Assembly (NCBI RefSeq): GCF_001274775.1
Contig: NZ_LGUE01000001.1
Coordinates: forward strand, 1,148,334 to 1,212,333
From: Rossellomorea marisflavi
Lineage (GTDB): Bacteria > Bacillota > Bacilli > Bacillales > Bacillaceae_B
Direction: 5' to 3'
DNA length: 64,000 bases
The position numbers and the translations under genes were made by a program. The notes below the pieces were generated by a model. That model had not been told where the DNA came from, did no database searches, and worked only from the letters and a program-made list of their open reading frames with translations. Numbering within the stretch: the stretch's first letter is position 1; every line of letters starts with the position of its first letter. Positions 47,729-56,570 of this stretch are shown in pieces.

Positions 47729-47960
47729 TCGAGCGTACCTCCTCATTCATTTTCAATTCATCTTATGCGATGACTTAGGTGTTTGTGCGAGTAAATTGGA
47801 TTGCATGAAAGGATTGTTGCGAGATACTGTATTGTATGCGAATACCCAAGGGATGTTACGAAAAGAGAGCGTATGCGAGGCGCAACGATGGACGAAGAGA
47901 TATGTTGTTGGGACCATGGCGCCGGTCATGACGGACACGATCCATTTAGGTTCTTTAAAC
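47729..47960. other. Non-coding gap upstream of cotE
   Basis: Apart from the cotE leader and its possible sporulation promoter, I see no gene here. The plus-strand open frames crossing it run on into the repeat below and have no ribosome site. Confidence 0.5.
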
Positions 47961-48068
47961 CGATTTCTCTGCAAGTTTTTGCTTTCTGCGGGGAGCCGGC
48001 GTTCCTCCCCGGCATGCCTTCAGGGTGCCACTCTTCCCGCAGTCGTCTCCGCCTTGCAGTCCAGTCAC
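47961..48068 (-). repeat. Structured extragenic repeat, copy A
   Basis: Read on the minus strand it runs from GACTGGACTGCAAGGCGGAGAC through CTGCGGGAAGAGTGGCAC and CCCCGCAGAAAGC to TGCAGAGAAATCG, with ends that pair. It shares about two thirds of the bases in its first 40 nt with copy B (51479-51583). It follows a terminator module in the same orientation. Confidence 0.65.
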
Positions 48069-48090
48069 CGTTAGACACCATAAAAAAGCT

Positions 48091-48177
48091 CATTAAACAA
48101 ATGAAAACCCGAATTATTGCCTTACAGCAGGCAACAATTCGGGTTTTATGATGATTAAAACATGTTTGTTTCAGCCT
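48091..48177 (-). terminator. Repeat-type terminator module A (downstream of ricA)
   Basis: Minus strand: conserved flank GGCTGAAACAAACATG, then stem CCCGAATT-TTGCC/GGCAA-AATTCGGG and U-run, then a CATTTGTTTAATG flank. The flanks recur in modules B and C, while the inner stem differs. Confidence 0.75.
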
Positions 48178-48192
48178 TATCTAATGGGAAAC

Positions 48193-48624
48193 TTATGAGC
48201 AGCTGCCCGGCATGGAATTACGGACCTGAGACCCGGTTTCTCCCCTTAGGATGTCCCCGCCGGTCGTTTCGATGATGTGGTCGGTCACATTGTTGGAGAT
48301 GACCGATGCTACGATCTGAAGCAGATCATTCACATCTTCTTGGGATTCTTTAAACTGCTGGACAATGGGAATAGCGTCAATTTCTTTTTCCAGGTTTTCA
48401 ATTTTCGCTTCAACCATCTTCAGTGCTTCGCTTTTACCGTAGTGTTGGAAGTTGACCGCCTGCTTTTGAAGGCTCTTGATGCTTGCAATCATTTCTCTCA
48501 CTTTTTGATTTTCGTGAATCTGTGCCTCTGCACGTTTGAAGAAGTCCACTTCTTCTGTATCTGCAATCATTTGTGCTAGATTGCCTGCATGCTTGATAAT
48601 ATCGTCTTTTGTATATTTCGCCAT
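48193..48624 (-). CDS. ricA: RicA/YmcA, Y-complex subunit
   Basis: Member of the YlbF/YmcA family; with YlbF and YaaT it forms a complex needed for competence, sporulation and biofilm formation through mRNA processing by RNase Y and effects on the phosphorelay. The 143-residue protein is almost all helical (AEAQIHENQKVREMIASIKSLQKQAVNFQHY), and ends in a Cys-containing tail (MPGSCS) fitting the reported Fe-S ligands. It starts 1 nt after the miaB stop, as in B. subtilis. Confidence 0.93.
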   Translation of the reverse strand: MAKYTKDDIIKHAGNLAQMIADTEEVDFFKRAEAQIHENQKVREMIASIKSLQKQAVNFQHYGKSEALKMVEAKIENLEKEIDAIPIVQQFKESQEDVNDLLQIVASVISNNVTDHIIETTGGDILRGETGSQVRNSMPGSCS

Positions 48625-48625
48625 A

Positions 48626-50182
48626 TCAGTTCACCTCTGCCGGTATTTGAAATTCAGATCCGATTAGACCTTCTTCGATCATTTCCCCGTCGAGCGACCA
48701 GCTTTTGGTATCGGTGATCTTCACCTTCACGATTTTGCCAATGGCCGTCTTGGGGGCTTTGAAATTCACTAGTTTGCTCCTTCTTGTATATCCGGCGAGC
48801 ACCTCCGGATTCTTCTTACTCTCCCCTTCTACAAGGACTTCCACGATTTCGCCTTTATAGGGCAGGAGGGATTTCCCGGAAAACTCATTGACCACTGCGT
48901 TCAGTCTGCGCAGACGGTCTTTTTTCACATCGTCTGGGACGTTATCCGTCATTTTGGCCGCAGGGGTCCCTTCCCGCGGGGAGTAGATGTACGTGTAGGC
49001 CGATTCAAAGCCCACCTCCCTGTACAAGGAAAGGGTCTCTTCGAATTGCTCTTCTGTTTCATTCGGATAACCGACGATGATGTCTGTGGTCAGGGCCACA
49101 TCCGGCATGGCCGTCTTGATTCTTTCCACGAGGTCAAGAAAGACCTCACGGGAATACTTTCTGGCCATGATCTTCAGGACAGAAGTGGAACCGGACTGAA
49201 CAGGAAGATGGATGTGTTCGACGAGATTCCCTCTTTTCGCAAGGACTTCGATCAGATGATCATCAAAATCGCGTGGATGACTGGTTGTAAAGCGGATCCT
49301 AGGGATATCGATCTTCCTCAATTCGTCCATCAGGTCACCGAGTCCGTAGTCCATGTCTTCAATATCCTTACCGTATGCATTGACGTTCTGGCCAAGAAGG
49401 GTGACTTCCTCATACCCTCGAGCGGCCAGCGACCGTACTTCCTGGATGATTTCTTCCGGTCTTCTGCTCCGCTCTTTACCGCGTGTATAGGGTACGATGC
49501 AGTACGTGCAAAACTTATCGCAGCCATACATGATATTCACCCAAGCCTTGATATTTCCCCTGCGCACCTTCGGAAGGTTCTCGATCACATCCCCTTCCTT
49601 GGACCAGACCTCCACGACCATGGCCTTGGACATATATGCCTCTGAAAGGATTTCAGGGAGTCTGTGGATATTATGGGTACCAAAGATCATATCGACTTGC
49701 TGATACGTTTTCAAGATTTTTTTGACGACGGATTCTTCCTGTGACATACAGCCGCATACGCCGATGAGCAGTCCCGGATTCTCCCGTTTCAGCGCTTTAA
49801 GGTGACCGAGCTCCCCGAACACTTTGTTCTCGGCATTCTCCCGGATGGCACATGTATTCAAAAGGATTACATCCGCGTCATCCGTGTTATTCGTTGCCTC
49901 ATAGCCCAGGGCCATGAAGATCCCGGCCATGACCTCGGTATCGTGTTCGTTCATCTGACAACCGTATGTACGTATGTAGAATTTCCTTCCTGTTCCAAGG
50001 CCTTTGAATTTATCATCAATGGTGAAGTCATTATGATACTGGACTTCCTCTTTCCCGCGTTTTTTTGCTTCTTTCAACGAAGGCGGAATATAGACGCTCT
50101 GAAAATATTGACTGTAATCCTTCTCGCTTTTAGCTGATGTCGGATTAGCCTGCTGTCCATGTTTTCGCTGTTCCTCATTCAT
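48626..50182 (-). CDS. miaB: tRNA-2-methylthio-N6-dimethylallyladenosine synthase
   Basis: Radical-SAM methylthiotransferase that converts i6A37 to ms2i6A37 in tRNA. The 518-residue protein has an N-terminal UPF0004 domain ([12 protein letters not shown] and the other Cys of the auxiliary cluster), the radical-SAM motif [15 protein letters not shown] near residue 220, and a C-terminal TRAM domain. ATG is chosen because AAAGGGGA lies 7 nt upstream; the track-length reading adds 82 residues with no family match. Forms a unit with ricA. Confidence 0.95.
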   Translation of the reverse strand: MNEEQRKHGQQANPTSAKSEKDYSQYFQSVYIPPSLKEAKKRGKEEVQYHNDFTIDDKFKGLGTGRKFYIRTYGCQMNEHDTEVMAGIFMALGYEATNNTDDADVILLNTCAIRENAENKVFGELGHLKALKRENPGLLIGVCGCMSQEESVVKKILKTYQQVDMIFGTHNIHRLPEILSEAYMSKAMVVEVWSKEGDVIENLPKVRRGNIKAWVNIMYGCDKFCTYCIVPYTRGKERSRRPEEIIQEVRSLAARGYEEVTLLGQNVNAYGKDIEDMDYGLGDLMDELRKIDIPRIRFTTSHPRDFDDHLIEVLAKRGNLVEHIHLPVQSGSTSVLKIMARKYSREVFLDLVERIKTAMPDVALTTDIIVGYPNETEEQFEETLSLYREVGFESAYTYIYSPREGTPAAKMTDNVPDDVKKDRLRRLNAVVNEFSGKSLLPYKGEIVEVLVEGESKKNPEVLAGYTRRSKLVNFKAPKTAIGKIVKVKITDTKSWSLDGEMIEEGLIGSEFQIPAEVN

Positions 50183-50267
50183 GAGTAGTCCCCTTTCTAG
50201 CTTTGTAACGAGAGAACGACCTCCCCGCACTGTAACCGCTTCAATAAGAAGGTATTCTGCTTGTTTA

Positions 50268-50296
50268 AGTATATCGGTTTTTGGAAGATCATACAA
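50268..50296 (-). promoter_or_regulatory. Sigma-A promoter of miaB-ricA
   Basis: TTGTAT, a 17-bp spacer and TATACT on the minus strand, 86 nt upstream of miaB. Confidence 0.65.
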
Positions 50297-50476
50297 TAGC
50301 TCCCTGCATCTATCAACAATGCCGCACAAATTGGGCATTCTCCCCGGTTGCGCCGCGACGAGGGGTGCATACGGTAAAATGAACGAACGATCGAGGAGGA
50401 GAAGGTCATCAGACAGGAAGAAAAACACCCCTCGTATTATATCGAAAACGGGGAAACCATCTATTTAAAATCACAG

Positions 50477-51448
50477 TTGCACCTATTGAAACAAGAGATT
50501 GCCCGTCTGAGTCGGGGGGCATTGTTTGCAGAAGCAGCTTTTTATAAGAAGCGCCTATCAGAAGTTCAATTACAATGGGAAGCCTCTCTGGACGAAATCG
50601 CATCTCAGCAGGCAATCGAGGAAGAATTAATCAAGGATCGGAATCATTTTTTCCAAATATCAGAGGAGATCACCGCAGAAGCAGGCAATCTACGTGAGCA
50701 ATTGTTGGCCTCTGAATCCTCCCTGCATAAATGGAAGGAAAAATTCCTCACCATACAGGGTGAAGTCAATATCCTGAATGAGAAAAAAGCTCAACTGAAC
50801 GGAACGATCTCAACACGGGAGCTGGAAGTCTCTGCTCTTACGGATGAGAATGATGCATTGAGAGAATGGTATGATCGCATCAAAACCGATGCGTTGAAGA
50901 AGGATGAGAAATTGCTCAATCAACAAGCCCATATCGAAGATTTGAGAAAAGCTCTCTGCCGTTCGGAGGATTCCAAGAACGACCTTTTCAAAAGCCTGAT
51001 TACGAAAACGGAACAGTTCGAGAAGTTGGTATCTGAGCGTACCATCGCCCTAACTTCCCTTGAACGAGCAAAAGAACAGTTGAAAGTAGCCGAAATCGAA
51101 AAGATGACGTTCATCAAAGAAATGATGGCAGGGATCCAGGAGGAAATGAAGGATTACGAATGGCTTATGGAATCAAGATTCGGGGATATAGATCAAAAGA
51201 GGAAAGAACAGGAAGAAAGGTTGGATGATATAGAGGCTCTCCAGATACTCGGCATTCAGCGACAGCATGTATTCATGCAGGAGCTGATCGAAGAAACGGA
51301 TCGCCGATTCTATGAGGAAATCCAGTCCATCCGCTCGACGAATCATTCCCTATCCTCTCAGGTCCAGGAGCTGAAAGGGATGATCGAACATCATCGCAGG
51401 CGCCAGATCAAGCCCAGTTCCATACGGACCTCCAAATCCGAATCATAA
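50477..51448 (+). CDS. Coiled-coil protein of unknown function (start uncertain)
   Basis: At least 323 residues, nearly all Glu/Lys/Gln/Leu-rich heptad coiled coil (about residues 10-300), with a basic C-terminal tail (HHRRRQIKPSSIRTS). No catalytic or membrane motif, so it is a structural or scaffold candidate. The listed TTG start has no ribosome site. The frame stays open upstream and reads plausible protein ([14 protein letters not shown]), and a strong GAGGAGGAGAAGG (50393-50405) is followed 2 nt later by ATC, with no ATG, GTG or TTG nearby. True translation may thus begin near 50408. CATACGGTAA just upstream resembles a sporulation sigma-E/K -10. I do not know the family. Confidence 0.65.
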   Translation: MHLLKQEIARLSRGALFAEAAFYKKRLSEVQLQWEASLDEIASQQAIEEELIKDRNHFFQISEEITAEAGNLREQLLASESSLHKWKEKFLTIQGEVNILNEKKAQLNGTISTRELEVSALTDENDALREWYDRIKTDALKKDEKLLNQQAHIEDLRKALCRSEDSKNDLFKSLITKTEQFEKLVSERTIALTSLERAKEQLKVAEIEKMTFIKEMMAGIQEEMKDYEWLMESRFGDIDQKRKEQEERLDDIEALQILGIQRQHVFMQELIEETDRRFYEEIQSIRSTNHSLSSQVQELKGMIEHHRRRQIKPSSIRTSKSES

Positions 51449-51478
51449 AAGAAGGTGCTGTCGAACCAGGTTTTTGAC

Positions 51479-51583
51479 GATTTCAGTGCAGGACCTCCAT
51501 TTGTTCTGTAGCCTGTAAGTCTCCCCTGCAATCCTACGGTGTTCCACTCTTTTCCCGGGAGTCTTCGCCTTGCACTCCAATCA
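51479..51583 (-). repeat. Structured extragenic repeat, copy B
   Basis: Minus strand from GATTGGAGTGCAAGGCGAAGAC through CCCGGGAAAAGAGTGGAACACC to CCTGCACTGAAATC; the two ends are complementary over about 12 of 14 positions, so the whole element can form one long hairpin. Related to copy A. Confidence 0.65.
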
Positions 51584-51605
51584 TGTAAATGAATCAATGT
51601 AAATT

Positions 51606-51698
51606 GTCATGAAGAAATGAAAGACCCGAATTCATTCACCTTATTTTCGGTAAATGAATTCGGGTCTTTCCATGACTTAAACACATTTGTTCCAGCCT
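51606..51698 (-). terminator. Repeat-type terminator module B
   Basis: Minus strand: GGCTGGAACAAATGTG flank, stem CCCGAATTCATT/AATGAATTCGGG, U-containing tail and TTTCATTTCTTCATGAC flank, directly after the 51.7-kb gene. Confidence 0.78.
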
Positions 51699-51703
51699 AA
51701 CCA

Positions 51704-52867
51704 TTAAAATGTAATGAGGATTTTGTTTTGTGACTGGATCTGTAGATTCTCCCCTTCCACATATACAAACCCCACGATCGTGGCAGCAGTTTGTTCATCG
51801 AGGGATTCGATTGAAAACTGTACGCCTTCCACCTTGATGGTTTCGCCCGGAGCCATTTGAAGAGGTTGAATGGATTCAATCCAGTATTCCCCTGTTTCAT
51901 ACGCCTTTTCAAGCCAATCCTTGCCTGCATACTGCCATCCTTGCGCTCCGGTCTGGCCTTGGAGGGAGAAAAGCTCACTCATTTCAGGAGGAAGGATCTG
52001 ACCGCCGATTTCGACCCGGTCATGAGGATCGACACGGAAACAGAGCTTTGGATTTTCGAGAACGGCTGTCCCTGTATTTTTAATGAAGAAATCAGCTTTC
52101 ACCGTATACTTATCCAGCTTCCGATTCGGCAAAACATTGTAATCAAAGTAAGAATGAGCGCTCACGATTTTCTCGGTGCGCTGTTGCTGTTTCCTTCTCT
52201 TCGCTTCTTCATATTCCCTGTCTTCGATTTCCTGCACCCTTGCTTCTTTTACTGGGGTGTCGATCGGCTTCATAGGTGGAGGCGCTCCTCCGATGGACAA
52301 AAGGGTCAGGTATGGAATCAAATCCGTCTTCAGGATGGATTTCAGCATGCAGTTTGCCACAATGGACGGGGCTTCCACAGAAAGGAAGTCATCCCACTCC
52401 CTGCCCTTGAAAACAAAGCGATATCGATGGTCAAAAGGTCTTCCTGGCAGCACGTTGATGCTCCCGAATTTAATATCTCCTTGATAGATTTTAATAAGAC
52501 TTTTAACATCGACTGCCTCGACGGCATTGGAAAATCCGAACGAGAGTGATCGTTCTTTATCTTCCGTCTGAGCAAATTGGACATCGATGAATTTGTCCGG
52601 TGGTTCCTCTTCCCTGTTTTTTGCTGTGCGAACTTTCATTCCATTAAACTCCATAATGGATTTGAACACACGAAAAAAAGCTTCTTCTTTGATCCCGGTT
52701 ACAGCTACCTCCACTTCCTTTCCGAACAATGGTGAAAATACCTCCATCTCTCCTGATCGATCCCTTTTATACTCGAACTTATACTCTGCGCAAAACCATT
52801 GAATATACGGAAGGAGGTGATCTGCAAGCTCCCCCATCTCTCTTCCATCCACTTTCCATTTCACCAT
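51704..52867 (-). CDS. Unknown protein of ~387 residues
   Basis: Not recognised. The N-terminal ~190 residues are mixed alpha/beta with charged surface helices. A short Pro-rich linker (GGAPPPMKPIDTP, ~200) and a charged helix (QEIEDREYEEAKRRKQQQR) lead to a C-terminal beta-sandwich-like domain (~250-387, YTVKADFFIKNTGTAVLENPKLCFRV), which resembles extracellular or coat-type beta domains by pattern only. No signal peptide. Monocistronic, ended by a repeat-type terminator. ATG is chosen 6 nt after GGGTG; a GTG and ATG two to three codons upstream and a GTG one codon downstream are alternatives. Confidence 0.65.
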   Translation of the reverse strand: MVKWKVDGREMGELADHLLPYIQWFCAEYKFEYKRDRSGEMEVFSPLFGKEVEVAVTGIKEEAFFRVFKSIMEFNGMKVRTAKNREEEPPDKFIDVQFAQTEDKERSLSFGFSNAVEAVDVKSLIKIYQGDIKFGSINVLPGRPFDHRYRFVFKGREWDDFLSVEAPSIVANCMLKSILKTDLIPYLTLLSIGGAPPPMKPIDTPVKEARVQEIEDREYEEAKRRKQQQRTEKIVSAHSYFDYNVLPNRKLDKYTVKADFFIKNTGTAVLENPKLCFRVDPHDRVEIGGQILPPEMSELFSLQGQTGAQGWQYAGKDWLEKAYETGEYWIESIQPLQMAPGETIKVEGVQFSIESLDEQTAATIVGFVYVEGENLQIQSQNKILITF

Positions 52868-52986
52868 GTGCATCACCCAATACTCATCTTATGAACTCAT
52901 CCCCTGACTTATGTTATCTGCATGATTCACGGTCGGACCGAAGCCACATACACTGATTCAGAGGCATGTAGTAAAGGAGCGTCGAG

Positions 52987-53868
52987 ATGAGCAGGCATAT
53001 ACCCAAAGTTTCCGTTGTATTCCCTGTGAAGAACGAAGGAAAGAATGTAAAGATGACGTTGGATTCCCTTTTCAACGTCAAGACGAATGTCGAGGTCGAG
53101 GCGATCCTTGTGGACGATTCGTCCACCGATGACGGCTTCGCCTTTCTCCCAACCTATGAACATAAACAAAAAGTGATCTATGTACGGGCAGAAGGGGTAG
53201 GTCCCTCTGTTGCCAGGAATCTGGGGGCGGAAGCTGCACACTACCCTTATATCGCTTTTTGTGATGCCCATATGACCTTTGAGCATTTCTGGTTGGATCG
53301 TCTTGTCTATCCACTGGCAAGCGGGGTGACAGATGCCGTTTGTCCAGCCATCGGTTCACTGGAAGACCCCTCCATCGTAGGATACGGACAATCTTTGACT
53401 CCTTCACTGAAGATTAAGTGGAACCCCAGAGGGAGGGGGCTTTTTGAAACAGCTATCCTTCCCGGTGCATGCATTGTCATGAAGAAAGAGACATTCGATG
53501 ATATCGGCGGTTTTGAACCTGGATTTTATTCGTGGGGGCACGAAGATGTAGAAATTTCGATCAAACTTTGGCTTTTCGGATACCGATGCCACTGCGATCC
53601 TACGGTGACCATCCTCCATTTGTTCAGGACGGCCCACCCGTACAGTGTGAACTACGAGGGGATCTACTACAACCTCATGAGAATGGCCTATCTTCATTTT
53701 GATGACGCCAGGATTGAAAGGGCCAAATCCCTGATTGTGCATGGTTCATCCATCAAGATTGACCGAAAGGTGCTCCAGGACGGGGTGCTCCAAAAAAGAA
53801 CAGAGTATATGAAAAAAAGGAAGACCAGCATCGATACACTATTCAAGAAATTTTCGATCTACTTCTGA
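52987..53868 (+). CDS. Family 2 glycosyltransferase
   Basis: A 293-residue GT-A enzyme. The nucleotide-sugar pocket starts VSVVFPVKNEGKNV (residues ~8-21), with the Asp pair in ILVDDSSTDDG. A DAHM motif (AFCDAHMTFE, DxH metal site) and the acceptor-side GFYSWGHEDVEISIKLW with the catalytic acidic residue follow. The DxH plus WGHED pattern is that of polypeptide GalNAc-transferase-like GT2 enzymes. No membrane segment. It opens the glycan cluster and faces the SDR gene across a terminator. Confidence 0.85.
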   Translation: MSRHIPKVSVVFPVKNEGKNVKMTLDSLFNVKTNVEVEAILVDDSSTDDGFAFLPTYEHKQKVIYVRAEGVGPSVARNLGAEAAHYPYIAFCDAHMTFEHFWLDRLVYPLASGVTDAVCPAIGSLEDPSIVGYGQSLTPSLKIKWNPRGRGLFETAILPGACIVMKKETFDDIGGFEPGFYSWGHEDVEISIKLWLFGYRCHCDPTVTILHLFRTAHPYSVNYEGIYYNLMRMAYLHFDDARIERAKSLIVHGSSIKIDRKVLQDGVLQKRTEYMKKRKTSIDTLFKKFSIYF

Positions 53869-53875
53869 TCTTGCG

Positions 53876-53920
53876 AAAACAACAAAAAGGTAATCATCCC
53901 GATTACCTTTTTGTTGTTTT
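53876..53920. terminator. Bidirectional terminator between GT2 and the SDR gene
   Basis: Long stem AACAACAAAAAGGTAATC/GATTACCTTTTTGTTGTT with a 5-nt loop. It overlaps the end of the SDR gene. Confidence 0.85.
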
Positions 53921-54769
53921 CATATAGTCATGGATATCTTCCAATGTTTGTGTGAACGGAATGGCCGGTTCCCATCCCAGACCCCGGGTTTCTACCGCAG
54001 GGTACACCTCCTGGACAGTTCGCTGAAAGAGGTCTGTACTGAAGGTGATTCCGCTTCCAGCTATATCCCTTATAGCCCTCGCTACTTCCAGAAGGGTCCG
54101 GTTCCGACCGGAGGCCACCGTATAATTCCCTCCGCGCTCTCCATTTGCAATAATCCTCTCATAGGCACAAACCGCGTCCCTGACGTCTAGGAAATCCCTT
54201 TGATCGAGTACATTGGCGAAGTGAAAAGCTTTCTTCTCTTCCACACAGCTCCTTGCTAAAAGGGAGCAGATGCCGGTTGATTCTCCCGGACCGCATAAGT
54301 TAGAGGAGCGGGCAATCCGAACATCCAATCCGAAAAGTGTAGACCAGGAGGAAGCAAGGCCCGTCTGCATGAGCTTGGATACGCCATATGGATGCGCCGG
54401 CTGAGAGCCGGCGTTCCATTCCAGTACCGAACCCGTGATCAATATGATAGACTTCGGTGCGCAGATCCTCAAGGCTTCCAACAGATTCAAGGTTCCCAGT
54501 ACATTTATGCGGAATGTGAAAGCAGGCTTCTCCCAGGCAACACCACCGTGATTCTGCGCAGCGAGATGAAGCGTGATGTCGGGGTTCACCTCCTGCACCA
54601 CCCGTTTCACTTGCTGTTCATCCATAATATCGCATGGAACAAGCGTCACATCTTTCATCATTGTCGGTTTCCTCACTAGACCGTACACTGTGTGACCCAT
54701 GCCTGCAAACAAGGCACAAGCGTGACGTCCCGTGAACCCCGAGGCTCCGGTCACAAGGACCCGTTTCAT
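53903..54769 (-). CDS. NAD(P)-dependent sugar-nucleotide SDR (epimerase/reductase)
   Basis: A 288-residue extended SDR: GASGFTGRHACALF at the N-terminus, LHLAAQNHGG, the catalytic YxxxK in HPYGVSKLMQ, and a GNYTVASGR substrate region. It resembles GDP-4-keto-6-deoxymannose reductases and related enzymes; the substrate is not fixed. Its ATG overlaps the stop of the RmlD-like gene in ATGA, so it is the last gene of a four-gene coupled unit and probably acts on the same sugar. Confidence 0.82.
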   Translation of the reverse strand: MKRVLVTGASGFTGRHACALFAGMGHTVYGLVRKPTMMKDVTLVPCDIMDEQQVKRVVQEVNPDITLHLAAQNHGGVAWEKPAFTFRINVLGTLNLLEALRICAPKSIILITGSVLEWNAGSQPAHPYGVSKLMQTGLASSWSTLFGLDVRIARSSNLCGPGESTGICSLLARSCVEEKKAFHFANVLDQRDFLDVRDAVCAYERIIANGERGGNYTVASGRNRTLLEVARAIRDIAGSGITFSTDLFQRTVQEVYPAVETRGLGWEPAIPFTQTLEDIHDYMKTTKR

Positions 54770-55581
54770 TTTTGTCGCATCCATTCGACCATTTCTATGA
54801 GCATGTTTTTGTAATCCTGAACCGGATAATGAACGTCTTTCCGGGTATGCACGAGCGTCTTATCATGAACCGGAGTCAGGGACGCTGTGATGGTCACGTC
54901 ATCTTTTTTGAGAACTTCTTTGAAAAGTTGAAGGAGCTCATACTTACTGATTCTTCCCGGTGTGCACAGATGATAGAGTCCTGTTACACCAGTCGGGATC
55001 AAGTGATCGATGGCTTTGGCAAGTTCGAGGGTGGTCACACCGTTCCAAAATACATTCGCATATCCTTTCACTTCACCATGTTGCTTTAAGAACCAGTGAA
55101 AGAGACCGATTCCATTCTCCTTCAATTCAGGTCCGATGATCGAAGTTCTGATGGTCAGATGAGGTGAGCGGGTCACCTCCCCGATCGCCTTCGTCTTGGA
55201 ATAGGCAGTGGTGCCATCCTTCTCATCATTCTCTACATAGCTTCCCTTTTCTCCTGAAAAGACGCAATCTGTACTGATATGGATAAGTTTTCCACCGTAT
55301 TCATCCAGTACTTCCGTCAAAAAATGGGGCAGAAGGCCATTAACGATGATGGCGTCCTTGAGTCTGGCCTCTGCATCTCCATTCAGGAGTCCGACGGCAT
55401 TGATGAGCACATCCGGCTTGTGATGCAAGATGACATTCCTTACAGCGGCAAGGCTTGTTACATCAAGTTGGATCCCGTCTTCATTCCTGGTGGTGTAGAG
55501 GACGTCATGTCCCTGCTTTTTCATATAGGAAGTGATGACATGGCCGGCCATGCCCCTGCCCCCCAATACGAGGATCCTCAT
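54766..55581 (-). CDS. RmlD-like sugar-nucleotide reductase
   Basis: A 271-residue SDR with VLGGRGMAGHVIT at the N-terminus, INAVGLL, HISTDCVFSG and YxxxK in TAYSKTKAIGE, the hallmarks of dTDP-4-dehydrorhamnose reductase relatives. In a gene set with an inverting dehydratase and a 2-epimerase, such a protein reduces C4 of UDP-linked 2-acetamido-2,6-dideoxy-4-hexulose (WbvR role). It lacks the C-terminal cupin found in CapF. Overlaps both neighbours by 4 bp. Confidence 0.82.
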   Translation of the reverse strand: MRILVLGGRGMAGHVITSYMKKQGHDVLYTTRNEDGIQLDVTSLAAVRNVILHHKPDVLINAVGLLNGDAEARLKDAIIVNGLLPHFLTEVLDEYGGKLIHISTDCVFSGEKGSYVENDEKDGTTAYSKTKAIGEVTRSPHLTIRTSIIGPELKENGIGLFHWFLKQHGEVKGYANVFWNGVTTLELAKAIDHLIPTGVTGLYHLCTPGRISKYELLQLFKEVLKKDDVTITASLTPVHDKTLVHTRKDVHYPVQDYKNMLIEMVEWMRQK

Positions 55582-56570
55582 TCCAGAAAGCCCCCGTCCT
55601 TCAGCATGGACTTGATCTGATCGTAATTGATGATGTTATCACTTGAGGAATACGTATCAAGATCGACCTGCGGGAAGTCTTTGTAAAATTCTGTTAATCC
55701 TTCAATATGAATGGTGGGGAGAATGACGAAGTATTCGTTGTCATATACAATTGTGTTGTGGCTTTCAAACTCCGTCAAAAGCAATTCATGCAGTTTTTCC
55801 CCCGGTCGGATCCCGAGTTCCTCCACTGTCACTTCCTGATCAGGTGAATATCGATCGATGAGTACTTGAGCCAGATCCATGATCTTGCACGTCGGCATCT
55901 TCATGACGAAGATTTCTCCCCCATGGCTTTCGTAGGTGGCCTTGAACAACAGCTTGATGGCATCTTTGATGGTGAGGAAGAAACGGGTCATGTTTTTATC
56001 CGTAATCCCGATTTTCGACTTTTCCTTGATGCTATGCTTGAAGACGTGGATGACGCTTCCGTTTGTCCCCAGTACATTCCCGCCCCGTACACAAACAAAT
56101 TTCGTTTTATCCGTCAGGACATTGGCATTGATGATCAGTTTTTCTCCCATCGCTTTCGTAAACCCATAGAAATTGGACGGGTTGGCCGCTTTGTCAGTGG
56201 AGATATTGATCACCTTCTCCACTTCATTTTCAATGGCGGCGTCGATGATATTCTGGGTACCCATCACATTCGTCTTCAGGGCCTCAAGAGGCTGATGCTC
56301 ACACACCGGTACATGTTTAAGTGCCGCAAGATGGAAGATGTAATCGACTTTCTGAGCCGCCTCCATCACTGCTTCCTTATCACGCACGTCCCCGATCAGG
56401 AACGTCAGGCGCGGGTCGTTCTCGAATTTTTGCTTTGTCAGTACCTGACTGGTTTCATTCCGGGAGAAGATCCTGATTTCCTTCGGATTTTTCTCAAGAA
56501 GCTGGGATACGAGTTCGTTACCCCACGATCCCGTTCCTCCCGTTACTAAGATGGTTTTATTAGTAAACAA
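55578..56570 (-). CDS. Inverting UDP-GlcNAc 4,6-dehydratase-type SDR (CapE/FnlA/WbjB-like)
   Basis: A 330-residue SDR with VTGGTGSWGNELVSQLL at the start, LKHVPVCEHQP, STDKAANPSNFYGFTKAMGEKL and GNVLGTNGSVIHVF. It is the short, soluble form of the CapD/CapE group that makes 2-acetamido-2,6-dideoxy-L-hexosulose from UDP-GlcNAc. The start is TTG (AGGAGGGA 6 nt upstream), inside the end of the 2-epimerase gene. With its neighbours it should feed UDP-L-FucNAc- or L-QuiNAc-type precursor synthesis. Confidence 0.88.
   Translation of the reverse strand: MFTNKTILVTGGTGSWGNELVSQLLEKNPKEIRIFSRNETSQVLTKQKFENDPRLTFLIGDVRDKEAVMEAAQKVDYIFHLAALKHVPVCEHQPLEALKTNVMGTQNIIDAAIENEVEKVINISTDKAANPSNFYGFTKAMGEKLIINANVLTDKTKFVCVRGGNVLGTNGSVIHVFKHSIKEKSKIGITDKNMTRFFLTIKDAIKLLFKATYESHGGEIFVMKMPTCKIMDLAQVLIDRYSPDQEVTVEELGIRPGEKLHELLLTEFESHNTIVYDNEYFVILPTIHIEGLTEFYKDFPQVDLDTYSSSDNIINYDQIKSMLKDGGFLE

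Noticed and set aside
47801-48151. Plus-strand frames crossing structured repeat A
   Set aside because: They cover a non-coding repeat and terminator; no start signal.
51857-52549. 230-codon plus-strand frame opposite the unknown 51.7-52.9 kb gene
   Set aside because: The minus frame has a better composition, a ribosome site and a terminator; the plus frame reads as its antisense.
55866-56549. 227-codon plus-strand frame opposite the dehydratase gene
   Set aside because: The opposite strand is an unmistakable SDR; this frame has no homologous motif.
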